This document shows positions 42,056 to 50,031 of a stretch of DNA of 64,000 nucleotides, one piece after another (position 1 is the stretch's first letter; each line of letters opens with the position of its first letter). This DNA comes from Bradyrhizobium liaoningense. GTDB lineage: Bacteria > Pseudomonadota > Alphaproteobacteria > Rhizobiales > Xanthobacteraceae. The notes below the pieces were generated by a model, which saw only the letters and a list, made by a program, of their open reading frames with translations, was not told the origin of the DNA and searched no databases. The stretch covers positions 1-64,000 of the forward strand of contig NZ_JAFCJS010000013.1 in assembly GCF_018130825.1 (NCBI RefSeq). Reading direction: 5' to 3'. Made by a program: the position numbers and the translations under genes.

Positions 42056-44128
42056 ATGAGCGGACCATCCGACTACCAGCCGAGCAATCCGGCCCTGCAA
42101 TGGATCGAGCGGCGTCTGCCGATCTTTGGTCTCATCCATTCCTCCTTCGTCGCTTATCCCACCCCGCGCAACCTGAACTATTGGTGGACCTTCGGCGCCA
42201 TCCTCTCCTTCATGCTGGGGATGCAGATCCTGACCGGCGTGATCCTGGCGATGCACTACACGCCGAATGCCGATCTCGCCTTCAAGTCGGTCGAGTTGAT
42301 CGTCCGTGACGTGAACTACGGCTGGCTGCTGCGCAACATGCACGCGGTCGGCGCCTCGATGTTCTTCGTCGCCGTCTACGTCCACATGTTCCGCGGCCTT
42401 TATTACGGGTCGTACAAGGAGCCGCGCGAGGTGCTGTGGATCCTCGGCGTCATCATCTACCTCCTGATGATGGCCACCGGCTTCATGGGCTACGTGCTTC
42501 CCTGGGGCCAGATGAGCTTCTGGGGCGCCACCGTCATCACCAACCTGTTCTCCGCCATTCCCTATGTCGGCGAGAGCATCGTGACGCTGCTGTGGGGCGG
42601 CTATTCGGTCGGCAACCCGACGCTGAACCGCTTCTTCTCGCTGCACTATCTCTTGCCGTTCGTGATCGCGGGCGTCGTTGTGCTGCATGTCTGGGCGCTG
42701 CACGTGGCTGGCCAGAACAATCCTGACGGCGTCGAGCCGAAGACGGAAAAGGACACGGTGCCGTTCACGCCGCACGCGACCATCAAGGACATGTTCGGCG
42801 TCGCCTGCTTCATGCTGCTCTACGCCTGGTTCATCTTCTACATGCCGAACTATCTCGGCGACGCCGACAACTACATCCCGGCGAACCCGGGCGTGACGCC
42901 GCCGCACATCGTGCCGGAATGGTATTACCTGCCGTTCTACGCGATCCTGCGCTCGATCCCGAACAAGCTCGCCGGTGTCATCGCGATGTTCGGGGCGATC
43001 ATCATCCTGTGCTTCCTGCCCTGGCTCGATGCCGCCAAGACCAGGTCGTCGAAGTACCGCCCGCTGGCCAAGCAGTTCTTCTGGATCTTCGTCGTGGTCT
43101 GCATCCTGCTCGGCTATCTCGGCGCGCAGCCGCCGGAGGGCATCTACGTGGTCGCCGGCCGCGTCCTGACGGTCTGCTACTTCGCCTACTTCCTGATCGT
43201 GCTGCCGCTGCTCTCGCGCATCGAGAAGCCGCGGCCGGTGCCGAACTCGATCTCCGACGCGGTGCTTGCCAAGACCGGCAGCCGATCGACGCCGATGGTG
43301 TCGACCGCGATCGTGCTGGCGCTCGCCGGCTCGCTGTTCGCGGGCTCGATCGACAGCGCGAAGGCTTCCGAAGGCAGCGACACGCCTCCGGGCAACAAAT
43401 GGTCGTTCGCCGGCCCTTTCGGTAAGTTCGACCGCGGTGCGCTCCAGCGCGGCCTGAAGGTCTACAAGGAGGTCTGCGCCAGCTGCCACGGCCTGTCCTA
43501 CGTCGCCTTCCGCAACCTTTCGGAAGCCGGCGGACCCGGCTACTCGGTCGCGCAGGCGGCGGCGTTCGCCTCCGACTACAAGATCAAGGACGGTCCGAAC
43601 GATGCAGGTGACATGTTCGAGCGCCCGGGCCGTCCGGCGGACTACTTCCCCTCGCCGTTCCCGAACGAGCAGGCCGCGCGCGCGGCGAACGGCGGCGCGG
43701 CGCCGCCCGACCTGTCGCTGATCACCAAGGCGCGCTCCTATAAGCGCGGCTTTCCCTGGTTCATCTTCGACTTCTTCACCCAGTACCAGGAGCAGGGCCC
43801 GGACTACGTCGCGGCGGTGCTTCAGGGGTTTGAGGAGAAGGTGCCGGAGGGCGTCACCATCCCGGAGGGCTCGTACTTCAACAAGTACTTCCCGGGCCAT
43901 GCCATCAAGATGCCGAAGCCGCTCAGCGACGGCCAGGTGACCTATGACGACGGCTCGCCGACCACGGTCGCGCAGTATTCGAAGGACGTCACCACCTTCC
44001 TGATGTGGACCGCCGAACCCCACATGGAGGCCCGCAAGCAGCTCGGCTTCCAGGTGTTCGTGTTCCTGATCATCTTCGCGCTCATGATGTACTTCACCAA
44101 GAAGAAGGTCTGGGCCGACTCGCACTGA
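42056..44128 (+). CDS. fbcH: Fused cytochrome b / cytochrome c1 precursor
   Basis: 690 residues. Cytochrome b occupies about 1-405, with eight or so helices, the quinol-site PEWYYLPFYAIL motif and haem His in the second and fourth helices. An internal signal-like helix (about 412-437, ending SAKA) precedes cytochrome c1, whose haem is bound at C474-A-S-C477-H478; a C-terminal anchor lies at about 665-682. The precursor is cut between the two halves after insertion, as known for Bradyrhizobium. With the Rieske protein it forms the whole bc1 complex. Confidence 0.97.
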   Translation: MSGPSDYQPSNPALQWIERRLPIFGLIHSSFVAYPTPRNLNYWWTFGAILSFMLGMQILTGVILAMHYTPNADLAFKSVELIVRDVNYGWLLRNMHAVGASMFFVAVYVHMFRGLYYGSYKEPREVLWILGVIIYLLMMATGFMGYVLPWGQMSFWGATVITNLFSAIPYVGESIVTLLWGGYSVGNPTLNRFFSLHYLLPFVIAGVVVLHVWALHVAGQNNPDGVEPKTEKDTVPFTPHATIKDMFGVACFMLLYAWFIFYMPNYLGDADNYIPANPGVTPPHIVPEWYYLPFYAILRSIPNKLAGVIAMFGAIIILCFLPWLDAAKTRSSKYRPLAKQFFWIFVVVCILLGYLGAQPPEGIYVVAGRVLTVCYFAYFLIVLPLLSRIEKPRPVPNSISDAVLAKTGSRSTPMVSTAIVLALAGSLFAGSIDSAKASEGSDTPPGNKWSFAGPFGKFDRGALQRGLKVYKEVCASCHGLSYVAFRNLSEAGGPGYSVAQAAAFASDYKIKDGPNDAGDMFERPGRPADYFPSPFPNEQAARAANGGAAPPDLSLITKARSYKRGFPWFIFDFFTQYQEQGPDYVAAVLQGFEEKVPEGVTIPEGSYFNKYFPGHAIKMPKPLSDGQVTYDDGSPTTVAQYSKDVTTFLMWTAEPHMEARKQLGFQVFVFLIIFALMMYFTKKKVWADSH

Positions 44129-44151
44129 TCGGCGCGCGACGAGAAACGAAG

Positions 44152-44177
44152 AAGCCCCCCGCAAGGGGGCTTTTTTA
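44152..44177 (+). terminator. Rho-independent terminator after fbcH
   Basis: Stem AAGCCCCC / GGGGGCTT with a short loop followed by a T-run (TTTTTT), 24 bp after the fbcH stop. A textbook case. Confidence 0.95.
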
Positions 44178-44182
44178 TTGGC

Positions 44183-44289
44183 TGTCATTCCGGGGCGATG
44201 CGTCAGCATCGAGCCCGGAATCCATTCATCCACCAACTCCGTGGCCCAATGGATTCCGGGTTCGCGCTTCGTGCGCCCCGGAATGACAG
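44183..44289. repeat. Dispersed palindromic repeat, CATTCCGGGGCG family, copy 2
   Basis: Same ends (TGTCATTCCGGGGCG and CGCCCCGGAATGACA) and the same inner CCCGGAATCCATTC / CCAATGGATTCCGGG arms as the copy at 4435. Lies directly after the fbcH terminator. Confidence 0.88.
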
Positions 44290-44367
44290 GAGTGTGGATT
44301 GCGTCATCGGCTCTCACCCGCCAAAATACCGCCAACCGCTCCCCCAGAAACTCACCCGGAGGACACC

Positions 44368-45042
44368 ATGGGAACCGCCATCACCTTCAAGCGCCCGGAC
44401 GGCAAGGACGCCTCGGGCTATCTCGCCAATGCCGCGCGCGGCAACGCGCCGGGTGTGGTCGTGATCCAGGAATGGTGGGGTCTGTCGGACCAGATCAAGG
44501 GCCTGTGCGACCGCTTCGCGCTGGCCGGCTTTGATGCGCTGGCGCCCGATCTCTACAAGGGCAAGGTGGTGCCGTATCACGACATGGATTCCGCCAACAA
44601 GGAAATGAACTCGCTCGACTTCATGGACGCCACCACGCAGACCGTGCGCGGCGCCACGCAGTACCTGTCGCGCAATGGCGCCAAGGTCGGCCTGACCGGC
44701 TTCTGCCTCGGCGGCGCCGTGACCATCATCGGCGCGACGAAAATCCCGGAGCTTGCGGCCGGCGTCGTGTTCTACGGCATCCCGCCGGAGCAGGCGGCCA
44801 AGCCCGCCGACGTCAAGATCCCGCTCCAGGCCCATTTCGCCAACAAGGACGATTGGTGCACGCCGGAGCTGGTCAGCGGCTTCGAAAAGGCCATGAAGGC
44901 CGCCGGCAAGTCGCTGGAGCTGTTCCGCTATGACGCCGAGCACGCCTTCGTCAACGAGCAGCGCCAGGCCGTGCACGACCGCGAAGCCGCCGAGCTCGCC
45001 TGGGGCCGGGCGACTGAGTTTTTCAGGAAGCATCTGGGGTAG
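44368..45042 (+). CDS. Dienelactone hydrolase family protein
   Basis: 224-residue alpha/beta hydrolase. Catalytic Cys in GFCLGGAV (Cys replaces the Ser of other hydrolases), Asp in NKDDWCT, His in EHAFVN. An early IQEWWGL motif is typical. The reference reaction is cleavage of dienelactone to maleylacetate, but the true substrate is unknown, as no aromatic pathway genes lie nearby. A GGAGGA ribosome site precedes the ATG. Cytoplasmic. Confidence 0.93.
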   Translation: MGTAITFKRPDGKDASGYLANAARGNAPGVVVIQEWWGLSDQIKGLCDRFALAGFDALAPDLYKGKVVPYHDMDSANKEMNSLDFMDATTQTVRGATQYLSRNGAKVGLTGFCLGGAVTIIGATKIPELAAGVVFYGIPPEQAAKPADVKIPLQAHFANKDDWCTPELVSGFEKAMKAAGKSLELFRYDAEHAFVNEQRQAVHDREAAELAWGRATEFFRKHLG

Positions 45043-45059
45043 GGGGTGCGCTAGTCGCG

Positions 45060-45207
45060 CCGGTGTAGTCCCGGCGAAGGCCTGGACCCATAACCACAGG
45101 ATCTTGTGGCTGAGGCGGGCTGCCACTTCGAGTCGTCGCCGAACTCAGTTCGGTGGCTGTGGGTCCCGGCCCCCCGTGCGCAATTGCGCACTAGGCCGGG
45201 ACGACGG
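45060..45207. repeat. Composite GC-rich intergenic repeat
   Basis: Contains GTAGTCCCGGCGAAGGCC at its left end and, at 45161-45205, the palindromic unit GTCCCGGC...GTGCGCAATTGCGCAC...GCCGGGAC. The same palindromic unit recurs at 48296. No gene is visible. Confidence 0.75.
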
Positions 45208-45290
45208 CGGAGATCGACGTTGCTCCATCCGGGCTACGGCATGGGGCCCACCCTTGACGCCGCCCCCGGGCCATGGTGAGTATCGCGCCC

Positions 45291-45338
45291 ATGAGCACCG
45301 CCGTCCGCCCAGCCCGTCTTTGGTGGCGCACCTCCTGA
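45291..45338 (+). CDS. trpL: trp leader peptide
   Basis: 15-residue peptide MSTAVRPARLWWRTS with two adjacent Trp codons (45321-45326), 128 bp before the trpE(G) start. Tandem Trp codons just before hairpin-forming sequence are the mark of transcription attenuation: ribosomes stall here when charged tRNA-Trp is scarce and the trp genes are read. Rhizobial trpE(G) genes are known to have such leaders. Confidence 0.85.
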   Translation: MSTAVRPARLWWRTS

Positions 45339-45365
45339 CGAGGTGGCCGGTGCGATTTCTTTTCT
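45327..45365 (+). promoter_or_regulatory. Candidate trp attenuator
   Basis: Two exclusive pairings share the bases CACC: CACCTC (45329-45334) with GAGGTG (45340-45345), or CGCACC (45327-45332) with GGTGCG (45349-45354) followed by the T-rich ATTTCTTTTCT. A ribosome stalled on the Trp codons would cover the shared strand. Further hairpin-forming sequence lies at 45382-45424. The exact terminator is inferred by eye. Confidence 0.55.
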
Positions 45366-45465
45366 CAAAATCGTCGAAGGTCGCCAGCACAGCGCGGCGG
45401 CCTGATCGTTTGTCCTGTGTGGCGTTCCCTCGGCAAGTCTCGTAAGAGGACCCCAAGAGGATCAC

Positions 45466-47631
45466 ATGAACAGGACAGTCTTTGCCCTTCCGGCCAGAAG
45501 TGAGTACGCGACCCGCGCGGGTCTCGCGATCACGCGCGTGGCGGAGCAGTTTACCGGCGGCGCCAACAGGCTCGACGATCTCGTCAACCTGCTCGACCGC
45601 CGCCGCGGCGTGGTGCTGTCCTCGGGCACGACCGTGCCCGGCCGCTACGAGAGCTTCGACCTCGGCTTCTCCGATCCGCCGCTCAAGCTCGAGACGGTTG
45701 GCGTCAATTTCAAGCTGGAAGCGCTGAACGAACGCGGGCAGGTGCTGATCGCCTTCCTCGGCGATGTGCTGCGCGAGCCCTGCGTGGTGATCTCCGAGAA
45801 GTCGACGACGCGCCTTGCCGGTCACATCATCCGCGGCGATGCCCCGGTCGAGGAAGACCAGCGCACGCGCCGCGCCAGCGTGATGTCGCTGGTGCGCGAC
45901 CTCGTCGCCGCCTTCTCCGCCAATGACGACGGCCTGCTCGGCCTGTTCGGCGCCTTCGCCTACGACCTCGTGTTCCAGATCGAGGACCTCGTGCAGAAGC
46001 GCCCGCGCGAGGCCGACCAGCGCGACATCGTGCTGTACGTGCCCGATCGCCTGCTGGCCTATGACCGCGCCACCGGTCGCGGCGTGGTGCTCTCCTACGA
46101 TTTCACCTGGAAGGGCAAGTCCACCGAGGGCCTGCCGCGCGAGACCGCCGACAGCCCGTATCTGAAGACGCCGCGCCAGGGCTTTGCCGATCACGCGCCC
46201 GGCGAATATCAGGCCACCGTCGAGACCGCGCGTGCGGCCTTCGCCCGCGGCGACCTGTTCGAGGCCGTGCCCGGCCAGCTCTTCGCCGAGCCCTGCGACC
46301 GCTCGCCGGCCGAAGTGTTCCAGCGCCTCTGCGTCATCAACCCGTCGCCCTACGGCGCGCTGATGAATCTCGGCGAGGGTGAATTCCTCGTCTCGGCCTC
46401 GCCCGAAATGTTCGTGCGCTCGGACGGCCGCCGCGTCGAGACCTGCCCGATCTCGGGCACGATCGCGCGCGGCCTTGATGCGATCGGCGATGCCGAGCAG
46501 ATCCGCCAGCTCCTGAACTCGGAGAAGGACGAGTTCGAGCTCAACATGTGCACCGACGTCGACCGCAACGACAAGGCGCGCGTCTGCGTGCCCGGCACGA
46601 TCAAGGTCCTGGCGCGCCGCCAAATCGAGACTTACTCGAAGCTCTTCCACACCGTCGATCACGTCGAGGGCATGCTGCGTCCCGGCTTCGATGCGCTCGA
46701 TGCCTTCCTCACCCATGCCTGGGCGGTCACCGTCACCGGTGCGCCGAAGCTCTGGGCGATGCAGTTCGTCGAGGATCACGAGCGCTCGCCACGGCGCTGG
46801 TATGCGGGTGCGATCGGCGCGGTGAATTTCGACGGCAGCATCAACACCGGCCTCACCATCCGCACCATCCGCATGAAGGATGGCCTCGCCGAAGTGCGCG
46901 TCGGCGCCACCTGCCTGTTCGATTCCGATCCCGCTGCGGAAGACCGCGAATGCCAGGTCAAGGCGGCTGCCCTGTTCCAGGCACTGCGCGGCGATCCGCC
47001 AAAGCCGCTCTCGACCTTTGCGCCCGATGCGACCGGGTCGGGCAAGCGCGTGCTGCTGATCGATCACGACGACAGCTTCGTGCACATGCTCGCCGATTAT
47101 TTCCGCCAGGTCGGCGCCGAGGTCACCGTGGTCCGCTATGTGCATGCGCTCGACATGCTCAAGCAGAAGAGGTGGGATTTGCTGGTGCTGTCGCCCGGCC
47201 CGGGCCGACCTGAGGATTTCGGGATCAAGAAGACCATCGATGCGGCGCTGGAGAAGAAGCTGCCGGTGTTCGGCGTCTGCCTCGGCGTGCAGGCGATCGG
47301 CGAATATTTCGGCGGCGAGCTCGGCCAGCTGACCCATCCCGCTCACGGCCGGCCCTCGCGGGTCCAGGTGCGCGGCGGGCGGCTGATGCGCAACCTGCCG
47401 AACGAGATCGTCATCGGCCGCTATCACTCGCTCTATGTCGAGCGCGACAGCATGCCGGACGTGTTGTCGGTCACCGCCAGCACCGAGGACGGCGTCGCCA
47501 TGGCGCTGGAGCACAAGACGCTCCCCGTCGCCGGCGTGCAATTCCACCCGGAATCGCTGATGTCGCTCGGCGGCGAGGTGGGCTTGCGTATTGTCGAAAA
47601 TGCGTTCCGGCTGGATGCGGGGACGAATTGA
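45466..47631 (+). CDS. trpE: Fused anthranilate synthase, TrpE-TrpG
   Basis: 721 residues. The N-terminal 520 or so are the TrpE chorismate-using domain (ETCPISGTIARGLDAIGDAE, EFELNMCTDVDRND, GAIGAVNFDGSINTGL). From about 527 comes the TrpG glutamine amidotransferase, with the catalytic Cys at 605 in GVCLGVQ and His-Glu in VQFHPESLM. It makes anthranilate from chorismate and glutamine, the first step to tryptophan. The single-chain form is typical of Rhizobiales. It is preceded by trpL; no other trp gene follows. Confidence 0.97.
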   Translation: MNRTVFALPARSEYATRAGLAITRVAEQFTGGANRLDDLVNLLDRRRGVVLSSGTTVPGRYESFDLGFSDPPLKLETVGVNFKLEALNERGQVLIAFLGDVLREPCVVISEKSTTRLAGHIIRGDAPVEEDQRTRRASVMSLVRDLVAAFSANDDGLLGLFGAFAYDLVFQIEDLVQKRPREADQRDIVLYVPDRLLAYDRATGRGVVLSYDFTWKGKSTEGLPRETADSPYLKTPRQGFADHAPGEYQATVETARAAFARGDLFEAVPGQLFAEPCDRSPAEVFQRLCVINPSPYGALMNLGEGEFLVSASPEMFVRSDGRRVETCPISGTIARGLDAIGDAEQIRQLLNSEKDEFELNMCTDVDRNDKARVCVPGTIKVLARRQIETYSKLFHTVDHVEGMLRPGFDALDAFLTHAWAVTVTGAPKLWAMQFVEDHERSPRRWYAGAIGAVNFDGSINTGLTIRTIRMKDGLAEVRVGATCLFDSDPAAEDRECQVKAAALFQALRGDPPKPLSTFAPDATGSGKRVLLIDHDDSFVHMLADYFRQVGAEVTVVRYVHALDMLKQKRWDLLVLSPGPGRPEDFGIKKTIDAALEKKLPVFGVCLGVQAIGEYFGGELGQLTHPAHGRPSRVQVRGGRLMRNLPNEIVIGRYHSLYVERDSMPDVLSVTASTEDGVAMALEHKTLPVAGVQFHPESLMSLGGEVGLRIVENAFRLDAGTN

Positions 47632-47649
47632 GTGCAAGATATTTCACCT

Positions 47650-47732
47650 CGTCATTCCGGGATGGTGCGCAAGCACCAGACCCGGAATCTCGAGATTCCG
47701 GGTTCGGCTCTTCGAGCCGCCCCGGAATGACA
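47650..47732. repeat. Dispersed palindromic repeat, CATTCCGGGGCG family, copy 3
   Basis: Shorter member: ends CGTCATTCCGGGATGG and CGCCCCGGAATGACA with inner CCCGGAATCTCGAGATTCCGGG. It lies between trpE(G) and apt on the same strand. Confidence 0.85.
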
Positions 47733-47748
47733 ACGAAACGAGAAACGA

Positions 47749-48288
47749 ATGACCTTTGACCACGACATCAAGGCGAGCGTCCGGACCATCCCCGACTATC
47801 CCAAGCCGGGGATCATGTTCCGCGACATCACGACCCTGCTCGCGGACGCGCGCGCCTTCCGCCGCGCGGTGGACGAACTCGTCAATCCCTGGGCCGGCAA
47901 CAAGATCGACAAGGTCGCCGGCATGGAGGCGCGCGGCTTCATCATCGGCGGCGCGGTGGCGCATCAGCTCTCGGCCGGCTTCGTGCCGATCCGCAAGAAG
48001 GGCAAGCTGCCGCACACCACCGTGCGGATCGCCTACTCGCTCGAATACGGCATCGACGAGATGGAGATGCATGTCGACGCGGTCGCGCCCGGCGAGCGCG
48101 TGATCCTGGTCGACGACCTCATCGCCACCGGCGGTACCGCCGAGGGCGCGGTGAAGCTGCTACGCCAGATCGGCGCCAACGTCGTCGCCGCCTGCTTCAT
48201 CGTCGACCTGCCCGAGCTCGGCGGCGCCGCCAAGCTGCGCGCCATGGACGTGCCCGTGCGCACGCTGATGTCGTTCGAGGGACATTGA
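47749..48288 (+). CDS. apt: Adenine phosphoribosyltransferase
   Basis: 179 residues. It salvages adenine to AMP using PRPP. Typical N-terminus (IPDYPKPGIMFRDITTLL), KVAGMEARGFIIGGAVAHQL in the base-binding part, and the PRPP-binding motif VILVDDLIATGGTA. Length matches bacterial Apt. Monocistronic, flanked by palindromic repeats on both sides. Confidence 0.97.
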   Translation: MTFDHDIKASVRTIPDYPKPGIMFRDITTLLADARAFRRAVDELVNPWAGNKIDKVAGMEARGFIIGGAVAHQLSAGFVPIRKKGKLPHTTVRIAYSLEYGIDEMEMHVDAVAPGERVILVDDLIATGGTAEGAVKLLRQIGANVVAACFIVDLPELGGAAKLRAMDVPVRTLMSFEGH

Positions 48289-48295
48289 CTTCTTG

Positions 48296-48340
48296 TCGTC
48301 CCGGCCCCGTGCGCAATTGCGCACTAGGCTGGGACGACGG
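48296..48340. repeat. Palindromic repeat GTCCCGGCC...GTGCGCAATTGCGCAC
   Basis: Second copy of the palindromic unit at 45161-45205, with a central GTGCGCAATTGCGCAC self-complementary core. It lies 8 bp after the apt stop and touches the convergent ATPase gene, so it may serve as a shared terminator. Confidence 0.8.
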
Positions 48341-49009
48341 TCACGACCGCTGCAGGATCAGGCTGAGCTCGAGCTCCCGGAAAGCGATGTAATTCCTCCG
48401 CGTCCACTGGTGCAGCTCGGTGGAGTGGTCCTTCTCCTGGCGCAGATAGCCGGTGAAGGAGAAGCTCAGCCGGTCGATATAGGTCTTCAGGAAGCCCGGC
48501 AGCGCGGGCAGGCGAAACAGCCGGCCGCCTTCCATTGCAGGCGGCAGCTCGCCGCGCACGACATATTCGTTGTCCACCGTGATCAGGTTCATCCGCGGGA
48601 TCTGCCCGCGCAACATCTCATGGGCGCGGGCCGAGACGCGGTCAGTGTCGGCGACGAACAGGATCTGCGGCGCGACGTGGCGGCGTGCCGCCTCCTTGAG
48701 CAGGCCGATCTCCTCGCTCATCTTGAAGAACTCGTCGAAGGCGTGGAAGCCGAGGTCGATCACCTTGGAGAGCCCGTCATCGACGATGACGCGGTCCATC
48801 AGCTGCATCTTGCCGTAGGTGTCGATCACGTCGGCGGTCTCGGTGATCTTCGGCAAATAGTCGAGCAGCGACGGTTCCTTCAGATTGACGTCGAAGGCCG
48901 CGACGTTGCCGTTCTTGAGCAACAGGAATTCGCTCAAGAGTCGCGCCAGCAGGGTCTTACCGACCTGCGGGCGGGGCGAGCAGATGATGTAGACGGGCGT
49001 AGCGGGCAT
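48341..49009 (-). CDS. P-loop ATPase-like protein, ParA/MinD-related, variant Walker A
   Basis: 222 residues. N-terminal CSPRPQVGKTLLARLLSEFL resembles the ParA/MinD deviant Walker A but has R-P-Q in place of K-G-G. VAAFDVNLKEPSLLDYL fits the position of the following strand. Walker B and the rest are not obvious. It starts with ATG at 49009, 60 bp after the stop of a second MinD-like ATPase on the same strand. The two look like a co-expressed pair. Function unknown; partitioning, polar positioning or polysaccharide control are options. Confidence 0.65.
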   Translation of the reverse strand: MPATPVYIICSPRPQVGKTLLARLLSEFLLLKNGNVAAFDVNLKEPSLLDYLPKITETADVIDTYGKMQLMDRVIVDDGLSKVIDLGFHAFDEFFKMSEEIGLLKEAARRHVAPQILFVADTDRVSARAHEMLRGQIPRMNLITVDNEYVVRGELPPAMEGGRLFRLPALPGFLKTYIDRLSFSFTGYLRQEKDHSTELHQWTRRNYIAFRELELSLILQRS

Positions 49010-49069
49010 CAACAGCTATATCAGGCCAACTCACCGCCCAATCCAGCCGTATCAGCCCTGCTTGCGCAA

Positions 49070-49822
49070 CTATTTTTCGGTGTTGCGGGTCGCCGGCTTC
49101 GAACCGACGATGTCGGTCAGCCGGATGCGGTCGAACTCGCTCCAGACGTTGGCCAGCCAGTGCCGGACATAGCCGCGCAGCACGAACGAATAGTTCGCGG
49201 CCTCGTCGCTGATGCCCTTGTTGGCGACGAACTTCAGGAACGGAACGGATGACACCTCGACCTGCTCATAGGCCATTTCGTTGAGCTTGGGGATGGTTAG
49301 CTCGGTCGCGTCCTTGATGCGGTGGAAGTAGGAATTATAGGTCGCCTGGTCCCACTGGAAGAACTGGGTGTCGTTGATGAAGTTCTTCACCAGGAAATAT
49401 TTTGCGCCGGTCATGAAGCCCGCGGTCTCGGCGATCTCCTCCAGCGAGGCGATCGAGGGTCCCAGGATATGGAACACGGCGAAGGTGATCTGGCCGGCCT
49501 TGGCGGCGTCGAGGAAGCCGATGTCGCGCAGCGAAGCCAGCGCCGGCGAGAGCAGGCCGGCGCGGACGTCGATGACGGTGACCGACGGGCTGACAGCGTT
49601 GAGCGTGTCAAAGATCTTCATCTGGTCGGCCGTCGTCGTCATGTCGACGATCTCGGTGATGTCGGGGTGGAAGCGCTTCAGGGTTCCGCGCGGCGACTCC
49701 GTGTCGAACGCGCGGGTCGGCACGTTGTTGGCTGAGAAATAATCGAGCAGGGTGCGCGATACCGTGGTCTTGCCGACCCCGCCCTTGTCCGCGCCCACCA
49801 CAACCACTGCCGGCTTTGCCAT
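49070..49822 (-). CDS. MinD/ParA-type ATPase
   Basis: 250 residues. A clear deviant Walker A, VVGADKGGVGKTTVSRTLLD, carries the signature Lys of MinD/ParA proteins, and TRAFDTESPRGTLKRFHPD and VTVIDVRAGLL follow where switch and Walker B motifs lie. The C-terminus has no amphipathic membrane helix that I can see. It is followed by a second, more divergent P-loop protein. No parB or minC gene is nearby, so chromosome partition or Min function is not supported. Confidence 0.78.
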   Translation of the reverse strand: MAKPAVVVVGADKGGVGKTTVSRTLLDYFSANNVPTRAFDTESPRGTLKRFHPDITEIVDMTTTADQMKIFDTLNAVSPSVTVIDVRAGLLSPALASLRDIGFLDAAKAGQITFAVFHILGPSIASLEEIAETAGFMTGAKYFLVKNFINDTQFFQWDQATYNSYFHRIKDATELTIPKLNEMAYEQVEVSSVPFLKFVANKGISDEAANYSFVLRGYVRHWLANVWSEFDRIRLTDIVGSKPATRNTEK

Positions 49823-50031
49823 TGCTGTCCCCTAACGCGCGCCCCCGATCGCGAGGTCGCAATCGGCCGGGCCCCAAATCGATGTCCGAAAGGACGTCCC
49901 AAGTCTGCTGTTGGGCGCGAACATGGCAGAAACAAGGGAGAATTCAATTCCTTGCGCCCAGGTTGCGGCAATTCCCGAGGTTTTTCCCGATCGGTGTCAA
50001 ACCCGCCACGAACCGCGGCCGATTGCGTCGC
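49823..50031. other. Intergenic region without a gene
   Basis: About 210 bp between the M48 protease stop and the MinD-like start. It should contain the promoter of the ATPase pair. No repeat or operator is recognised. Confidence 0.4.

Noticed and set aside
45145..47637. 830-codon minus-strand frame over trpE(G), and similar long frames over fbcH, the TonB receptor and the MoxR operon
   Set aside because: All are shadows of confident genes on the other strand, with Arg/Ala/His-rich composition and no domains.
48341..49822. Chromosome partition or Min system
   Set aside because: No parB, parS-like cluster, minC or minE is visible nearby, so the ATPases are left without a named system.
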